A stretch of DNA of 21,350 bases from a virus. Position 1 is the first letter of the stretch. Every line of letters begins with the position of its first letter. This document shows positions 14,471 through 20,751 of the stretch, piece after piece. A program made the position numbers and the translations under genes. The stretch spans positions 1 to 21,350 of IMG/VR virus record IMGVR_UViG_3300013131_000288; one strand, 5' to 3'. Below the pieces are notes generated by a model that was given only the letters and a program-made list of their open reading frames with translations, was not told where the DNA came from and did not search any database.

Positions 14471-14798
14471 TTTATTAGAGTACTCACAATTCCTAAATGA
14501 ATCTAGAATACCAATAGCATGGGCTAATCCTTCACAGCTCACTATTAATATTTTGGGTTTTATTCAAGAGAAGGAGAAGGTAACAAAGAAAGAATTGGTA
14601 GAATTTTTATCTGAGGTTCCGGAGGATGCATCAGGAAGAAAACCTAATCTGTCTTGGGCTAATAGGAATAAAAAATATGTGAGATATAAAATAGAGGAGG
14701 AAGGTACTAACTATTACTATTTGACCTCATTAGGAAAAAGAGTGCTTAAATCTGCCAAAATCAATGAAACATATCTTAAATCTAACACTAAAAAGTAA
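14463..14798 (+). CDS. Small protein with capsid-targeting-like N-terminus and winged-helix-like body
   Basis: The protein has 111 residues. MINLLEYSQFLNE followed by S fits the T4-type targeting and cleavage pattern closely (Y-S-Q-F-L-N-E). The rest reads like a winged helix: ITINILGFIQEKEKVTKKELVEFL as two helices, a recognition-helix-like SWANRNKKYVRYKI, and a YYYLTSLGKRVLKSA wing and final helix. If so, it could be a DNA-binding protein delivered with the genome, which is inference. It starts within the end of the previous gene. Confidence 0.6.
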   Translation: MINLLEYSQFLNESRIPIAWANPSQLTINILGFIQEKEKVTKKELVEFLSEVPEDASGRKPNLSWANRNKKYVRYKIEEEGTNYYYLTSLGKRVLKSAKINETYLKSNTKK

Positions 14799-14817
14799 AA
14801 ATAAATAATTTAAAATT

Positions 14818-15006
14818 ATGGTACATTACGAAAAATTGAAACAATTAGTAGAGTCTATGGAAAAAGACGTTAATGATTTCTACTCTCCAAAGAATAACGG
14901 AGAAGCTGGTAAAAGAGCACGTGCTTTCTGTCAAGAAATTAAAAATGTTGCACAGGAGTTAAGAGAAGATATTCAAAATATTAAAAACTCTAAAAAGAAT
15001 AAATAA
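14818..15006 (+). CDS. Histone H1/Hc1-like small basic protein
   Basis: This 62-residue, Lys-rich, helical protein has the arrangement I associate with the Bacteroidetes histone H1-like (Hc1) family: an N-terminal helix YEKLKQLVESMEKDVNDFY, then KNNGEAGKRARAFCQEIKNVAQELRED (compare G-N-K-A-A-G-T-R-A-R-K in that family), and a Lys/Asn tail. Members bind DNA without strong specificity. Here it could help compact or reorganise DNA, or be a protein captured from the host. It has an ATAAATAATTTAAAATT leader and shares one base with the next start (TAATG). Confidence 0.6.
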   Translation: MVHYEKLKQLVESMEKDVNDFYSPKNNGEAGKRARAFCQEIKNVAQELREDIQNIKNSKKNK

Positions 15007-15233
15007 TGGGTTACTACACTTGTAAAGTTAGCTTCTTCACGGGAGAGGTTTCAAAACAAACAGGAAGAGCAAAAGCTACTAAATCAGAGATCTTAGTAGA
15101 AGCAGAAAGTGTAACAGAAGCAGAAGCAAACTTGCATAAGCATTTGAGCGGAGAAGCTTCTACAGCACATTTAGATTTTGAGGTAACAGCAGTTTCTCAA
15201 TCTAAAATTGAATCTGTAGTTAGATATCATTAA
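15006..15233 (+). CDS. DUF4494-like small protein
   Basis: This 75-residue protein has the layout Y-x-C-K-V, then a T-G-R-A-K-A-T-K stretch, ILVEAESVTEAEANL, and a final FEVTAVSQSKIESVV strand. This resembles DUF4494, a family of unknown function that I know mainly from Bacteroidetes and their phages. The ATG overlaps the previous stop by one base. No catalytic residues are evident. Confidence 0.6.
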   Translation: MGYYTCKVSFFTGEVSKQTGRAKATKSEILVEAESVTEAEANLHKHLSGEASTAHLDFEVTAVSQSKIESVVRYH

Positions 15234-15238
15234 TAATC

Positions 15239-15409
15239 ATGAAAAAACCAGTATCATCAAAGAATAAAGCAGAGACGAGTAATTATACTCCACCGAATTC
15301 TCCTGTTAAAATTCCAGAGGGTGATACTGGTTTTAATTTAGTTAAAAAGAATTATAATAGATTTATTTGGACTTGGAATGAATATATAGATAAAAAAAAG
15401 TCTAAATAA
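15239..15409 (+). CDS. Small hypothetical protein (56 aa)
   Basis: An ATG at 15239, 5 nt after the previous stop, opens a 56-codon frame ending TAA at 15407-15409, 9 nt before the next start, so it exactly fills the gap. The product is basic, with a Pro/Ser/Asn-rich start (SNYTPPNSPVKIPEGDTGF) and an aromatic end (KKNYNRFIWTWNEYIDKKKSK). Its function is unknown. Confidence 0.6.
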   Translation: MKKPVSSKNKAETSNYTPPNSPVKIPEGDTGFNLVKKNYNRFIWTWNEYIDKKKSK

Positions 15410-15418
15410 ATTTAAATC

Positions 15419-15781
15419 ATGCCCGCAAAATCTAAGAGCCAACAAAGATTAATGGCACAGGCTTACCAAGTAAGAAAATTCAGAGATACTCACGGAAAAG
15501 AAGGTAAGGATCCAAAAGATATCAATCCCGAATACAGGGAACAAATCTCAGACATCGCAACTGGGATGAAAGACAATAAGCCAGCACTTAAAAAATATGC
15601 TTCTACTAAACACAAAGGCCTTAAGGACAGAGTAGGAGAATCCATTGAAAAAATCAATGCACCAGGATTGGATAAGATAAGTCCATATTTAGATCCTGAT
15701 TCTAAAGAGTCTAACGATAACGAATATAAAAAATTACAGAATTTAGTAGACTATAGAGAATTCCTAAAAAATAAGAAATAA
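15419..15781 (+). CDS. Hypothetical basic protein starting MPAKSKSQQRLM
   Basis: The protein has 120 residues. The start MPAKSKSQQRLMAQAY resembles short proteins of the DUF3008 type (MPAKSxxQQRxM) that recur in T4-like and other phages; their function is unknown. The body is Lys-rich, with GLKDRVGES in the middle. The C-terminus LVDYREFLKNKK resembles that of the next protein (LLDFKAFIKKSKNI). The leader is AAATAAATTTAAATC. Confidence 0.55.
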   Translation: MPAKSKSQQRLMAQAYQVRKFRDTHGKEGKDPKDINPEYREQISDIATGMKDNKPALKKYASTKHKGLKDRVGESIEKINAPGLDKISPYLDPDSKESNDNEYKKLQNLVDYREFLKNKK

Positions 15782-15783
15782 TC

Positions 15784-16278
15784 ATGGAAGAAAATTTAAA
15801 TGAAGATTGCGGATGTGGTGGAACTACCTCCACAATAAGAGATTACGAAACCCACGTCAATTACAATAATCACAGTAAAGATCCTTGGGTAGGAATGAAT
15901 GCCTATCTGAATGATGGAAGAAGTGGTAAGATTGATGATTCTATAAGAAACAATACTGGTGAAGTTATAGGATATGTTATAGAAGGAGACAGAGGAGCTT
16001 TTAGAGTTTTCAAGGATAAGATCGTTAGAGTTGAAGAAAGCGAAGGTGCAATGGCATCTTTACCTAATACACCAGGTATGGGAAGTCCTGCTATTCCTAC
16101 ACCGGATGGAAAACCTGGATCTGGCGACCAATTTCCCACTTTAACTGCTGGAACACCTGCTGCAAAAGGAGGAAAGAAAAAATCTAAAAATTCTGAAGAA
16201 GATGAAGAGGAGGGTATAAAAAAATCAGGATCTCTTCTAGATTTTAAAGCCTTTATAAAGAAGAGTAAAAATATCTAA
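15784..16278 (+). CDS. Hypothetical protein with Cys-rich start and flexible linker
   Basis: This 164-residue protein begins MEENLNEDCGCGG, including an LNE-D that could be a prohead-protease-type site, then a small folded part (DPWVGMNAYLNDGRSGKIDD ... GYVIEGDRGAFRVFKDKIVRVEE) that looks like an SH3-like beta-barrel. Residues about 98-130 are a Pro/Gly-rich linker, then a Lys/Glu-rich segment and the C-terminus SLLDFKAFIKKSKNI. It follows the previous gene by 2 nt and is the last gene before the terminator at 16291. Its function is not known. Confidence 0.55.
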   Translation: MEENLNEDCGCGGTTSTIRDYETHVNYNNHSKDPWVGMNAYLNDGRSGKIDDSIRNNTGEVIGYVIEGDRGAFRVFKDKIVRVEESEGAMASLPNTPGMGSPAIPTPDGKPGSGDQFPTLTAGTPAAKGGKKKSKNSEEDEEEGIKKSGSLLDFKAFIKKSKNI

Positions 16279-16290
16279 TAAATAAATTGA

Positions 16291-16317
16291 ATGGGGACTT
16301 TGAAGGTCTCCATTTTT
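16291..16317 (+). terminator. Rho-independent terminator
   Basis: ATGGGGAC (16291-16298) pairs with GTCTCCAT (16306-16313) in an 8-bp stem with one G-T pair around a 7-nt loop, followed by a T-run to 16317. It closes the operon ending at 16278 and lies immediately upstream of a new promoter-like element. Confidence 0.8.
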
Positions 16318-16319
16318 GT

Positions 16320-16329
16320 GGATATATAA
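16320..16329 (+). promoter_or_regulatory. Late-promoter-like element GGATATATAA
   Basis: It begins 2 nt after the terminator T-run and ends 3 nt before the ATG at 16333. Because transcription from upstream should stop just before it, this is the best evidence that the element is a promoter. Confidence 0.6.
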
Positions 16330-16332
16330 TAT

Positions 16333-16914
16333 ATGAATCATTTATTTAGCTATCAGGAATATTTAATAGAAGGGTCAATACTTGTTACATCAAACTGGGC
16401 CATTGTTTATAACGAGAAAGAACTTTACAAGAAACCCGGAAACGGTGCATTTATTTTTAATAGTATGGGTAAGTTCTACATCTATTATATGTTTCCTGAT
16501 TCTAAGAAAGAATGTTTCCTTGGTTTTTACGAGTCTAAGGATAAGTCTAGAGACAAAAAAAGTCTTTGTTATATAAAGGTTAAGGAGAACAAAAAAGAAA
16601 TCAGCTACGAGTCTTTTATTAATGTTGATAAACAAGAACTTGTGGATATACTAATTCATTTCTTTGATTCATGTGACGTTGAAGACCTTCAAAAATCAGA
16701 GAGAGGAAAATTCTTAATGGGATTATGTAAATCGTTAAAAGGTGTTGTGAAAAGTGAATATGCGGAAAAACTTCCTGCAGCATATACTCTTTTTAATAAA
16801 ACTATAGACGATTATACCAAAATAGCAAAAACTCCTGAATTGGATAAGAGTGATAAGAATTATAAATTTCTAGATGTCTTCAAACAATTTGTAGAATTTT
16901 ATAAGTCTTGTTAG
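16333..16914 (+). CDS. Hypothetical protein with capsid-targeting-like N-terminus
   Basis: The protein has 193 residues. MNHLFSYQEYLIE followed by G is the closest match in the window to the T4 signal: Y-Q-E-Y-L-I-E against Y-Q-E-F-I-A-E, with Gly, a favoured residue, after the cut. The body has beta-like strands (GAFIFNSMGKFYIYYMF, CFLGFYES, SLCYIKVKE) followed by helices and is not recognised. It is a single-gene unit with its own promoter-like element. Its stop directly abuts the stop of the minus-strand HNH gene with no gap. Confidence 0.6.
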   Translation: MNHLFSYQEYLIEGSILVTSNWAIVYNEKELYKKPGNGAFIFNSMGKFYIYYMFPDSKKECFLGFYESKDKSRDKKSLCYIKVKENKKEISYESFINVDKQELVDILIHFFDSCDVEDLQKSERGKFLMGLCKSLKGVVKSEYAEKLPAAYTLFNKTIDDYTKIAKTPELDKSDKNYKFLDVFKQFVEFYKSC

Positions 16915-17298
16915 TTATTCTATTGTTTCGAAATAGAACTTTACCTCTATATCAGTTTCTTTGATTAGTCCGTATCTTTTTGCAAATTTGTATTGTGTAC
17001 TGTATTCATTTAGTGATTTAACAAATTGTTTTATATTGTTTCTAAACTGCTCAAGTGTATATGAATTCTTCTGTATGTTACAACTAGCACATGAAGGGTT
17101 ATAGTTTTCCAAGGTTTCTTTCTCCGGGTTTCTACAATTACCAGTTTTTACAAATCTTCCTTTTTTCCTATTCCATTTACTTTCCCTGATGATTGGTTCT
17201 ATGTGATCTGCGTGCCATCCTTTTACTAATTCACAACCACAGTATGAACATTTTCCGTCGTATTTATTAAATACAATCTCTCGTTCTTTTTTTGTCAT
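16915..17298 (-). CDS. HNH homing-type endonuclease
   Basis: This 127-residue protein has a complete HNH core: zinc-binding CSYC (C17, C20) and CASC (C70, C73), the catalytic block WHADHIEPI (H29, D31, H32) and NYNPSCASCNIQKNS supplying the later Asn residues. Free-standing HNH nucleases of this length are common mobile genes in T4-like phages; a role in packaging or host DNA breakdown is possible but less likely here. It begins 1 nt after the stop of the minus-strand gene upstream and ends flush against the plus-strand gene at 16914. Confidence 0.85.
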   Translation of the reverse strand: MTKKEREIVFNKYDGKCSYCGCELVKGWHADHIEPIIRESKWNRKKGRFVKTGNCRNPEKETLENYNPSCASCNIQKNSYTLEQFRNNIKQFVKSLNEYSTQYKFAKRYGLIKETDIEVKFYFETIE

Positions 17299-17299
17299 G

Positions 17300-17608
17300 T
17301 TAGTTACCTTCCTTCCTTTTTAAATTTTCTAAGAATGCACCCCATACTGCTCCCCCGTCTTTTATACCAGGTTTAGGAAATTTGTGATTCTTTGCTCTTT
17401 CTGACATTATGTAAGCTGCTATGATAGCATCTTTTAATTCGAGTTCTTTTTTGTCTAGCATTTCTTGTATTCTCCTAACTGATCTTAATGCTTCATCTCT
17501 ATTAACAAATCTTAATCCACCAGGATATTTCTTGTCTGTTCTGTCAAAAGGATTTATGTCACTAAGATATACAGCCTCGTATAATTTGAAAGTTAGGATA
17601 TTTTTCAT
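17300..17608 (-). CDS. Hypothetical protein, possible capsid-targeting N-terminus
   Basis: The protein has 102 residues, read from ATG 17608. MKNILTFKLYE followed by A weakly fits the targeting and cleavage pattern (F-K-L-Y-E-A). The body has a helix pair (RDEALRSVRRIQEMLDKKELELKDAIIAAYIMSERAKNH) and a Gly-rich end with VWGAFLENLKRK. It is not recognised. It is transcribed opposite to most of the window with its own promoter-like element, and the HNH gene is directly downstream. Confidence 0.6.
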   Translation of the reverse strand: MKNILTFKLYEAVYLSDINPFDRTDKKYPGGLRFVNRDEALRSVRRIQEMLDKKELELKDAIIAAYIMSERAKNHKFPKPGIKDGGAVWGAFLENLKRKEGN

Positions 17609-17611
17609 GTA

Positions 17612-17621
17612 TTATATATTC
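17612..17621 (-). promoter_or_regulatory. Late-promoter-like element GAATATATAA (minus strand)
   Basis: On the minus strand the element ends 3 nt before the ATG at 17608. The 16-nt match AAAAAAGAATATATAA (17612-17627) is identical to 42-57 upstream of the first structural gene. Confidence 0.55.
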
Positions 17622-17660
17622 TTTTTTGAAACCTAGTGTGATTCTAACTATAAAATTAAT

Positions 17661-19079
17661 ATGATAATAGATATTGAAAACATAGGAGGAGGTACTTTAA
17701 AGGTATCTCATTACACTGAGGAGGGGGAAGTAAATCTTTTAAAGATAAACGTACCCAAGTCTCAGCATTTTGTTTGGAAAAGGACACATGATAGGGATAA
17801 GGAAAAAGACAATGAATGGACATCTTGGGATAAATCACCGATTAAGAAACATCCAACTACTAGATTTGATAAGTATAGAACAACAGAAATTCTAGAATGT
17901 ATAGATCCAAATATAACTAAGCCTCTTTGGGATTATCAAACGCCAAAAAAATACTTTGTCGATATAGAGGTAGAGATTACAGACAATAGAGCGGATTCAT
18001 TAGACACCTTGAATTCTCCGAATAAGGTTGTTTCTATCGGTATGGCATCAAGCCACGGTAAGGTTCTAGTTATGGGATTGGATGACATGCCACCAGAGAA
18101 AATATTAAGAATTAACAAAAGACTGGCAGAGTATTTCAAGGGAAGACCAGGGGAATGGAGTTTTAATTATAGAAAGTTTGAAAGTGAATTTGATATGCTC
18201 TACACATTCTTTTCTGCTCTACTTCCTAAAATGCCTCTAGTTACTGGATGGAACTGGTTTGGATATGACTGGCCTTATTTGTTAAATAGAGCGAGAAGAC
18301 TTGGAATAGATCCTAAGATTGGATCTCCTTCAGGAGTTCTTCTAGGTAACAATCAAATACCTATGCACGTACTAATGGTCGATTACCTAGAGATCTATAA
18401 AAAATGGGACAGGGTTATTAAAATACGTGAATCCAACTCTTTAGATTATGTTGCAGAGCAGGCACTCGGTATTAAGAAAGTTAAGTATGATGGAACATTA
18501 AGGGATTTATACGAATCAGATTTTGAGACTTTTATATTCTATAACGCAGTCGATTGTGTGCTACTTCATTATATAGACAAAAGACTTGATACACTTTCAA
18601 CATTCTTTAAAATTGCACAAGTAAGTAGGGTTGAAATAAACCGTGCGCTTTCACCGGTTTGGACAACAGAAGTACTGATGCTTAGAAAGTTCATGGAACG
18701 GAAACAAGTTATCCTTGATGAAAGGAAGGAGGTACCAGATGTTAAATTCGAAGGGGCATTCGTTAAGAAACCAAAACCTGGTATGTATTCTTGGATTGCT
18801 TGTTTTGACTTTGCTTCTCTTTATCCTAATACGATGATGCAATGGGGTATATCACCTGAAATATTTATTGGTAAGAATATAGAAGATCTCCCGGAGGGAG
18901 CTATAAAAACATCTTCAGGAGCTTGCTTCTATAGTCCTGAAGGAAGACCCCCAGTTTTAAGGGAGATACTAGAATGGCTTTATTCACAAAGAAAAGCAAC
19001 TAAGAAAAAGTACTTTGAGTGTGAGAAAGAAATAGAGAAAATAAAAAAAGCGATAAAAGAGAAACAAAAATCAATATAA
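17661..19079 (+). CDS. 43: Family B DNA polymerase, N-terminal half only (gp43A-like)
   Basis: The 472 residues cover the N-terminal and 3'-5' exonuclease domains and the start of the palm: Exo I VDIEVEI (D101, E103), Exo II GWNWFGYDWPYL (N198, D203), Exo III YNAVDCV (Y294, D298), and polymerase motif A CFDFASLYPN (D383, S386, Y388). The protein ends after WLYSQRKATKKKYFE and a Lys/Glu-rich helix, at the fingers, so motif B (KxxxNSxYG), motif C (DTD) and the thumb are missing. T4 gp43 has 898 residues. No continuation is present in any frame downstream to 21350. Some Aeromonas T4-like phages have gene 43 split into 43A and 43B, so a separate C-terminal gene outside the window is likely. The 3'-5' exonuclease residues are intact. 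Confidence 0.88.
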   Translation: MIIDIENIGGGTLKVSHYTEEGEVNLLKINVPKSQHFVWKRTHDRDKEKDNEWTSWDKSPIKKHPTTRFDKYRTTEILECIDPNITKPLWDYQTPKKYFVDIEVEITDNRADSLDTLNSPNKVVSIGMASSHGKVLVMGLDDMPPEKILRINKRLAEYFKGRPGEWSFNYRKFESEFDMLYTFFSALLPKMPLVTGWNWFGYDWPYLLNRARRLGIDPKIGSPSGVLLGNNQIPMHVLMVDYLEIYKKWDRVIKIRESNSLDYVAEQALGIKKVKYDGTLRDLYESDFETFIFYNAVDCVLLHYIDKRLDTLSTFFKIAQVSRVEINRALSPVWTTEVLMLRKFMERKQVILDERKEVPDVKFEGAFVKKPKPGMYSWIACFDFASLYPNTMMQWGISPEIFIGKNIEDLPEGAIKTSSGACFYSPEGRPPVLREILEWLYSQRKATKKKYFECEKEIEKIKKAIKEKQKSI

Positions 19080-19080
19080 T

Positions 19081-19341
19081 ATGGAAAATCGTAAATTACT
19101 ACCTGGTAGATGGCTAGATGTAACGATGGGAATTTTAGTATTTGGGGTCATATTTGGTGTGATGTTTTATTTTATACGTGAGGATGCGACAGTAATAGAC
19201 ACCAGAGTAGAAACCTTAGATGGTAGGGTATATCATTGCACTGATGCTGATTCATACAATAATGGTATGACATATATAAGAAGACCCTATGAAATTATTA
19301 TACCTACCAAAACTATAAAAATAATAAGTAAAATAAAATAA
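19081..19341 (+). CDS. Small single-pass membrane protein
   Basis: This 86-residue protein has a basic N-terminus (MENRKLLPGR), one hydrophobic segment at about residues 14-32 (VTMGILVFGVIFGVMFYFI), then a soluble tail rich in beta-type residues (VETLDGRVYHCTDAD, YNNGMTYIRRPYEIIIPTKTIKII). It is probably anchored in the inner membrane. It starts 1 nt after the polymerase stop. It is not recognised; a fusion with the missing polymerase part is excluded by sequence. Confidence 0.65.
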   Translation: MENRKLLPGRWLDVTMGILVFGVIFGVMFYFIREDATVIDTRVETLDGRVYHCTDADSYNNGMTYIRRPYEIIIPTKTIKIISKIK

Positions 19342-19348
19342 GTTAAAT

Positions 19349-19813
19349 ATGGCAAACACAGACAATAAATGTTCTGATCTTCCAGTTGAAGATTTTTACA
19401 CTGGAGCTAATGACACTCTAGGTTTGATTTACAACAAACAGAAAGAGTTACAAGAAAGATATGGATTCGATTTTAAAGATTGGTCTATTAAACAGATTGC
19501 TGATTTCTGGATGGTTAATAAACATGCCCTTGGTGATGAGTTAAATGAAATGTTTGATGCTCTAGGTGGTATCAATGACGGTATTGGATCTGCAGGGTGG
19601 AAGTACTGGAAAGGTGACAACAAGAAAACACAAGATATGAAAATCTCGGATCTTAGTGAAGGCGATAAATTAGAGCTATTCTATGAGTGGATCGATGGAT
19701 TACATTTCTTCATGAACTTCGCTATATCTATTGGTATGACAAGTAAGGATATTGTTAATCTTTATATGTCAAAGCATAAAGAAAATCACAGAAGGCAGGA
19801 TTCTGGATATTAA
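19349..19813 (+). CDS. 56: dCTP/dUTP pyrophosphatase, T4 gp56-like
   Basis: This 154-residue all-alpha NTP pyrophosphatase belongs to the dimeric dUTPase/MazG group. Its second half tracks T4 gp56 closely: ELNEMFDALGG (gp56 ELYTSLGG), GWKYWK (VWKPWK), ISDLSEGDKLELFYEWIDGLHFFMN (IQDLSPEDKLEIKFELIDQFHFFMN), and the C-terminus KENHRRQDSGY (KENFDRQDRGY). The metal-binding acidic residues E64, E67, E113 and D116 are present. T4 gp56 hydrolyses dCTP and dUTP to clear them for hydroxymethylcytosine DNA; here the role could be dUTP removal alone, supplying dUMP. It is 3 kb from the polymerase start and upstream of nrdB, fitting a nucleotide-supply cluster. Confidence 0.88.
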   Translation: MANTDNKCSDLPVEDFYTGANDTLGLIYNKQKELQERYGFDFKDWSIKQIADFWMVNKHALGDELNEMFDALGGINDGIGSAGWKYWKGDNKKTQDMKISDLSEGDKLELFYEWIDGLHFFMNFAISIGMTSKDIVNLYMSKHKENHRRQDSGY

Positions 19814-19835
19814 AGCATAAATTCTCGTATTTTTT

Positions 19836-19845
19836 GGATATATAA
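19836..19845 (+). promoter_or_regulatory. Late-promoter-like element GGATATATAA
   Basis: The element ends 3 nt before the ATG at 19849, with the same spacing as at 61, 2997, 16333 and 17608. It serves the second GIY-YIG endonuclease gene. Confidence 0.5.
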
Positions 19846-19848
19846 AAG

Positions 19849-20718
19849 ATGAAAGCTTTTGTATATCGTTGGACCAATCATAAGAATCTTATGCAATATA
19901 TTGGATCTCATATAGGGGATATTGATGATGGATATGTAGGATCCGGAAAATATTTTATTAATGCCTATAACAAAAATCCCGAATTTTTTTCACGTGAGAT
20001 ATTGGAATTTATAGAGGGAGATGACGTAAAGAGTATAATAAAGGAGAGAGAAGAGTATTACCTAAATATTTATGAAGTTTCAAAAAATCCTCTATATTAT
20101 AACATAACTGAAAGATATTTCGGTGGAGATGTTTATTCAGGATTAAACGAGGAGGATAAAAAGATTATGATGGATAAAACGGTAAAAAAAACTAAGGAGG
20201 ATAGGGCCAATAATCCAGAAAAATGGAGATTAATATATGATAAGATGTCTAAAACTAAGAGAGATAAATCTTCTTATATTAACCAATTTGATATTAATGG
20301 AATATTGATAAGTACTTATTCTTGTATAGAGGAAGCACACGAAATGACTGGAATATCTAAAGGAAATATACATTCGGTTCTAATAGGTAAAAGAAATAAT
20401 GCTGGTGGATTTAGGTGGTCCTATACAGATGTACCTAATCTGCTTATTAATAAAAAACGCGGAAGACCTAATGGGGTAAGGAACAAGAATAAAATGGAAA
20501 GATCACATACCAATGTAAGAAAACTGGAAGTGATTCAGTATGATCTAGAGGGGGATTTAATTAGAATTTGGGAATCTTCTTTAGAAGCATCTAGGGAGTT
20601 GGGATTAAGCTCAGGATCAATAAACCATTTTATTAACGGAAGAAAACCAAAGTCAGGAAACTACGGAGGATTTATATGGGAAAAAGGAAATAATATCACT
20701 TACACCATATACAAATAA
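19849..20718 (+). CDS. GIY-YIG homing endonuclease with two NUMOD1-type domains
   Basis: This 289-residue protein has a GIY-YIG-type N-terminus (AFVYRWTN at 3-10, QYIGSHIG at 16-23, then GYVGSGKYF and EREEYYLN with a candidate catalytic Glu). Two NUMOD1-like repeats follow: INQFDINGILISTYSCIEEA ... GGFRW (about 134-186) and VIQYDLEGDLIRIWESSLEA ... GGFIW (about 228-280), each a beta-hairpin plus helix-turn-helix used to bind DNA. An RGRPNG AT-hook-like stretch lies between them. The domain layout differs from the first GIY-YIG gene, so the two are separate arrivals. It lies between gene 56 and nrdB; nrdB is a known target region for such enzymes in T4-like phages. Confidence 0.88.
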   Translation: MKAFVYRWTNHKNLMQYIGSHIGDIDDGYVGSGKYFINAYNKNPEFFSREILEFIEGDDVKSIIKEREEYYLNIYEVSKNPLYYNITERYFGGDVYSGLNEEDKKIMMDKTVKKTKEDRANNPEKWRLIYDKMSKTKRDKSSYINQFDINGILISTYSCIEEAHEMTGISKGNIHSVLIGKRNNAGGFRWSYTDVPNLLINKKRGRPNGVRNKNKMERSHTNVRKLEVIQYDLEGDLIRIWESSLEASRELGLSSGSINHFINGRKPKSGNYGGFIWEKGNNITYTIYK

Positions 20719-20729
20719 TAAGATAATAC

Positions 20730-20739
20730 TAATATATAA
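20730..20739 (+). promoter_or_regulatory. Late-promoter-like element TAATATATAA
   Basis: The ATATATAA core lies 12 nt before the nrdB ATG at 20752, between the endonuclease stop and nrdB. The spacing is looser than in the 3-nt group. Confidence 0.35.
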
Positions 20740-20751
20740 AATAAAAAATTC

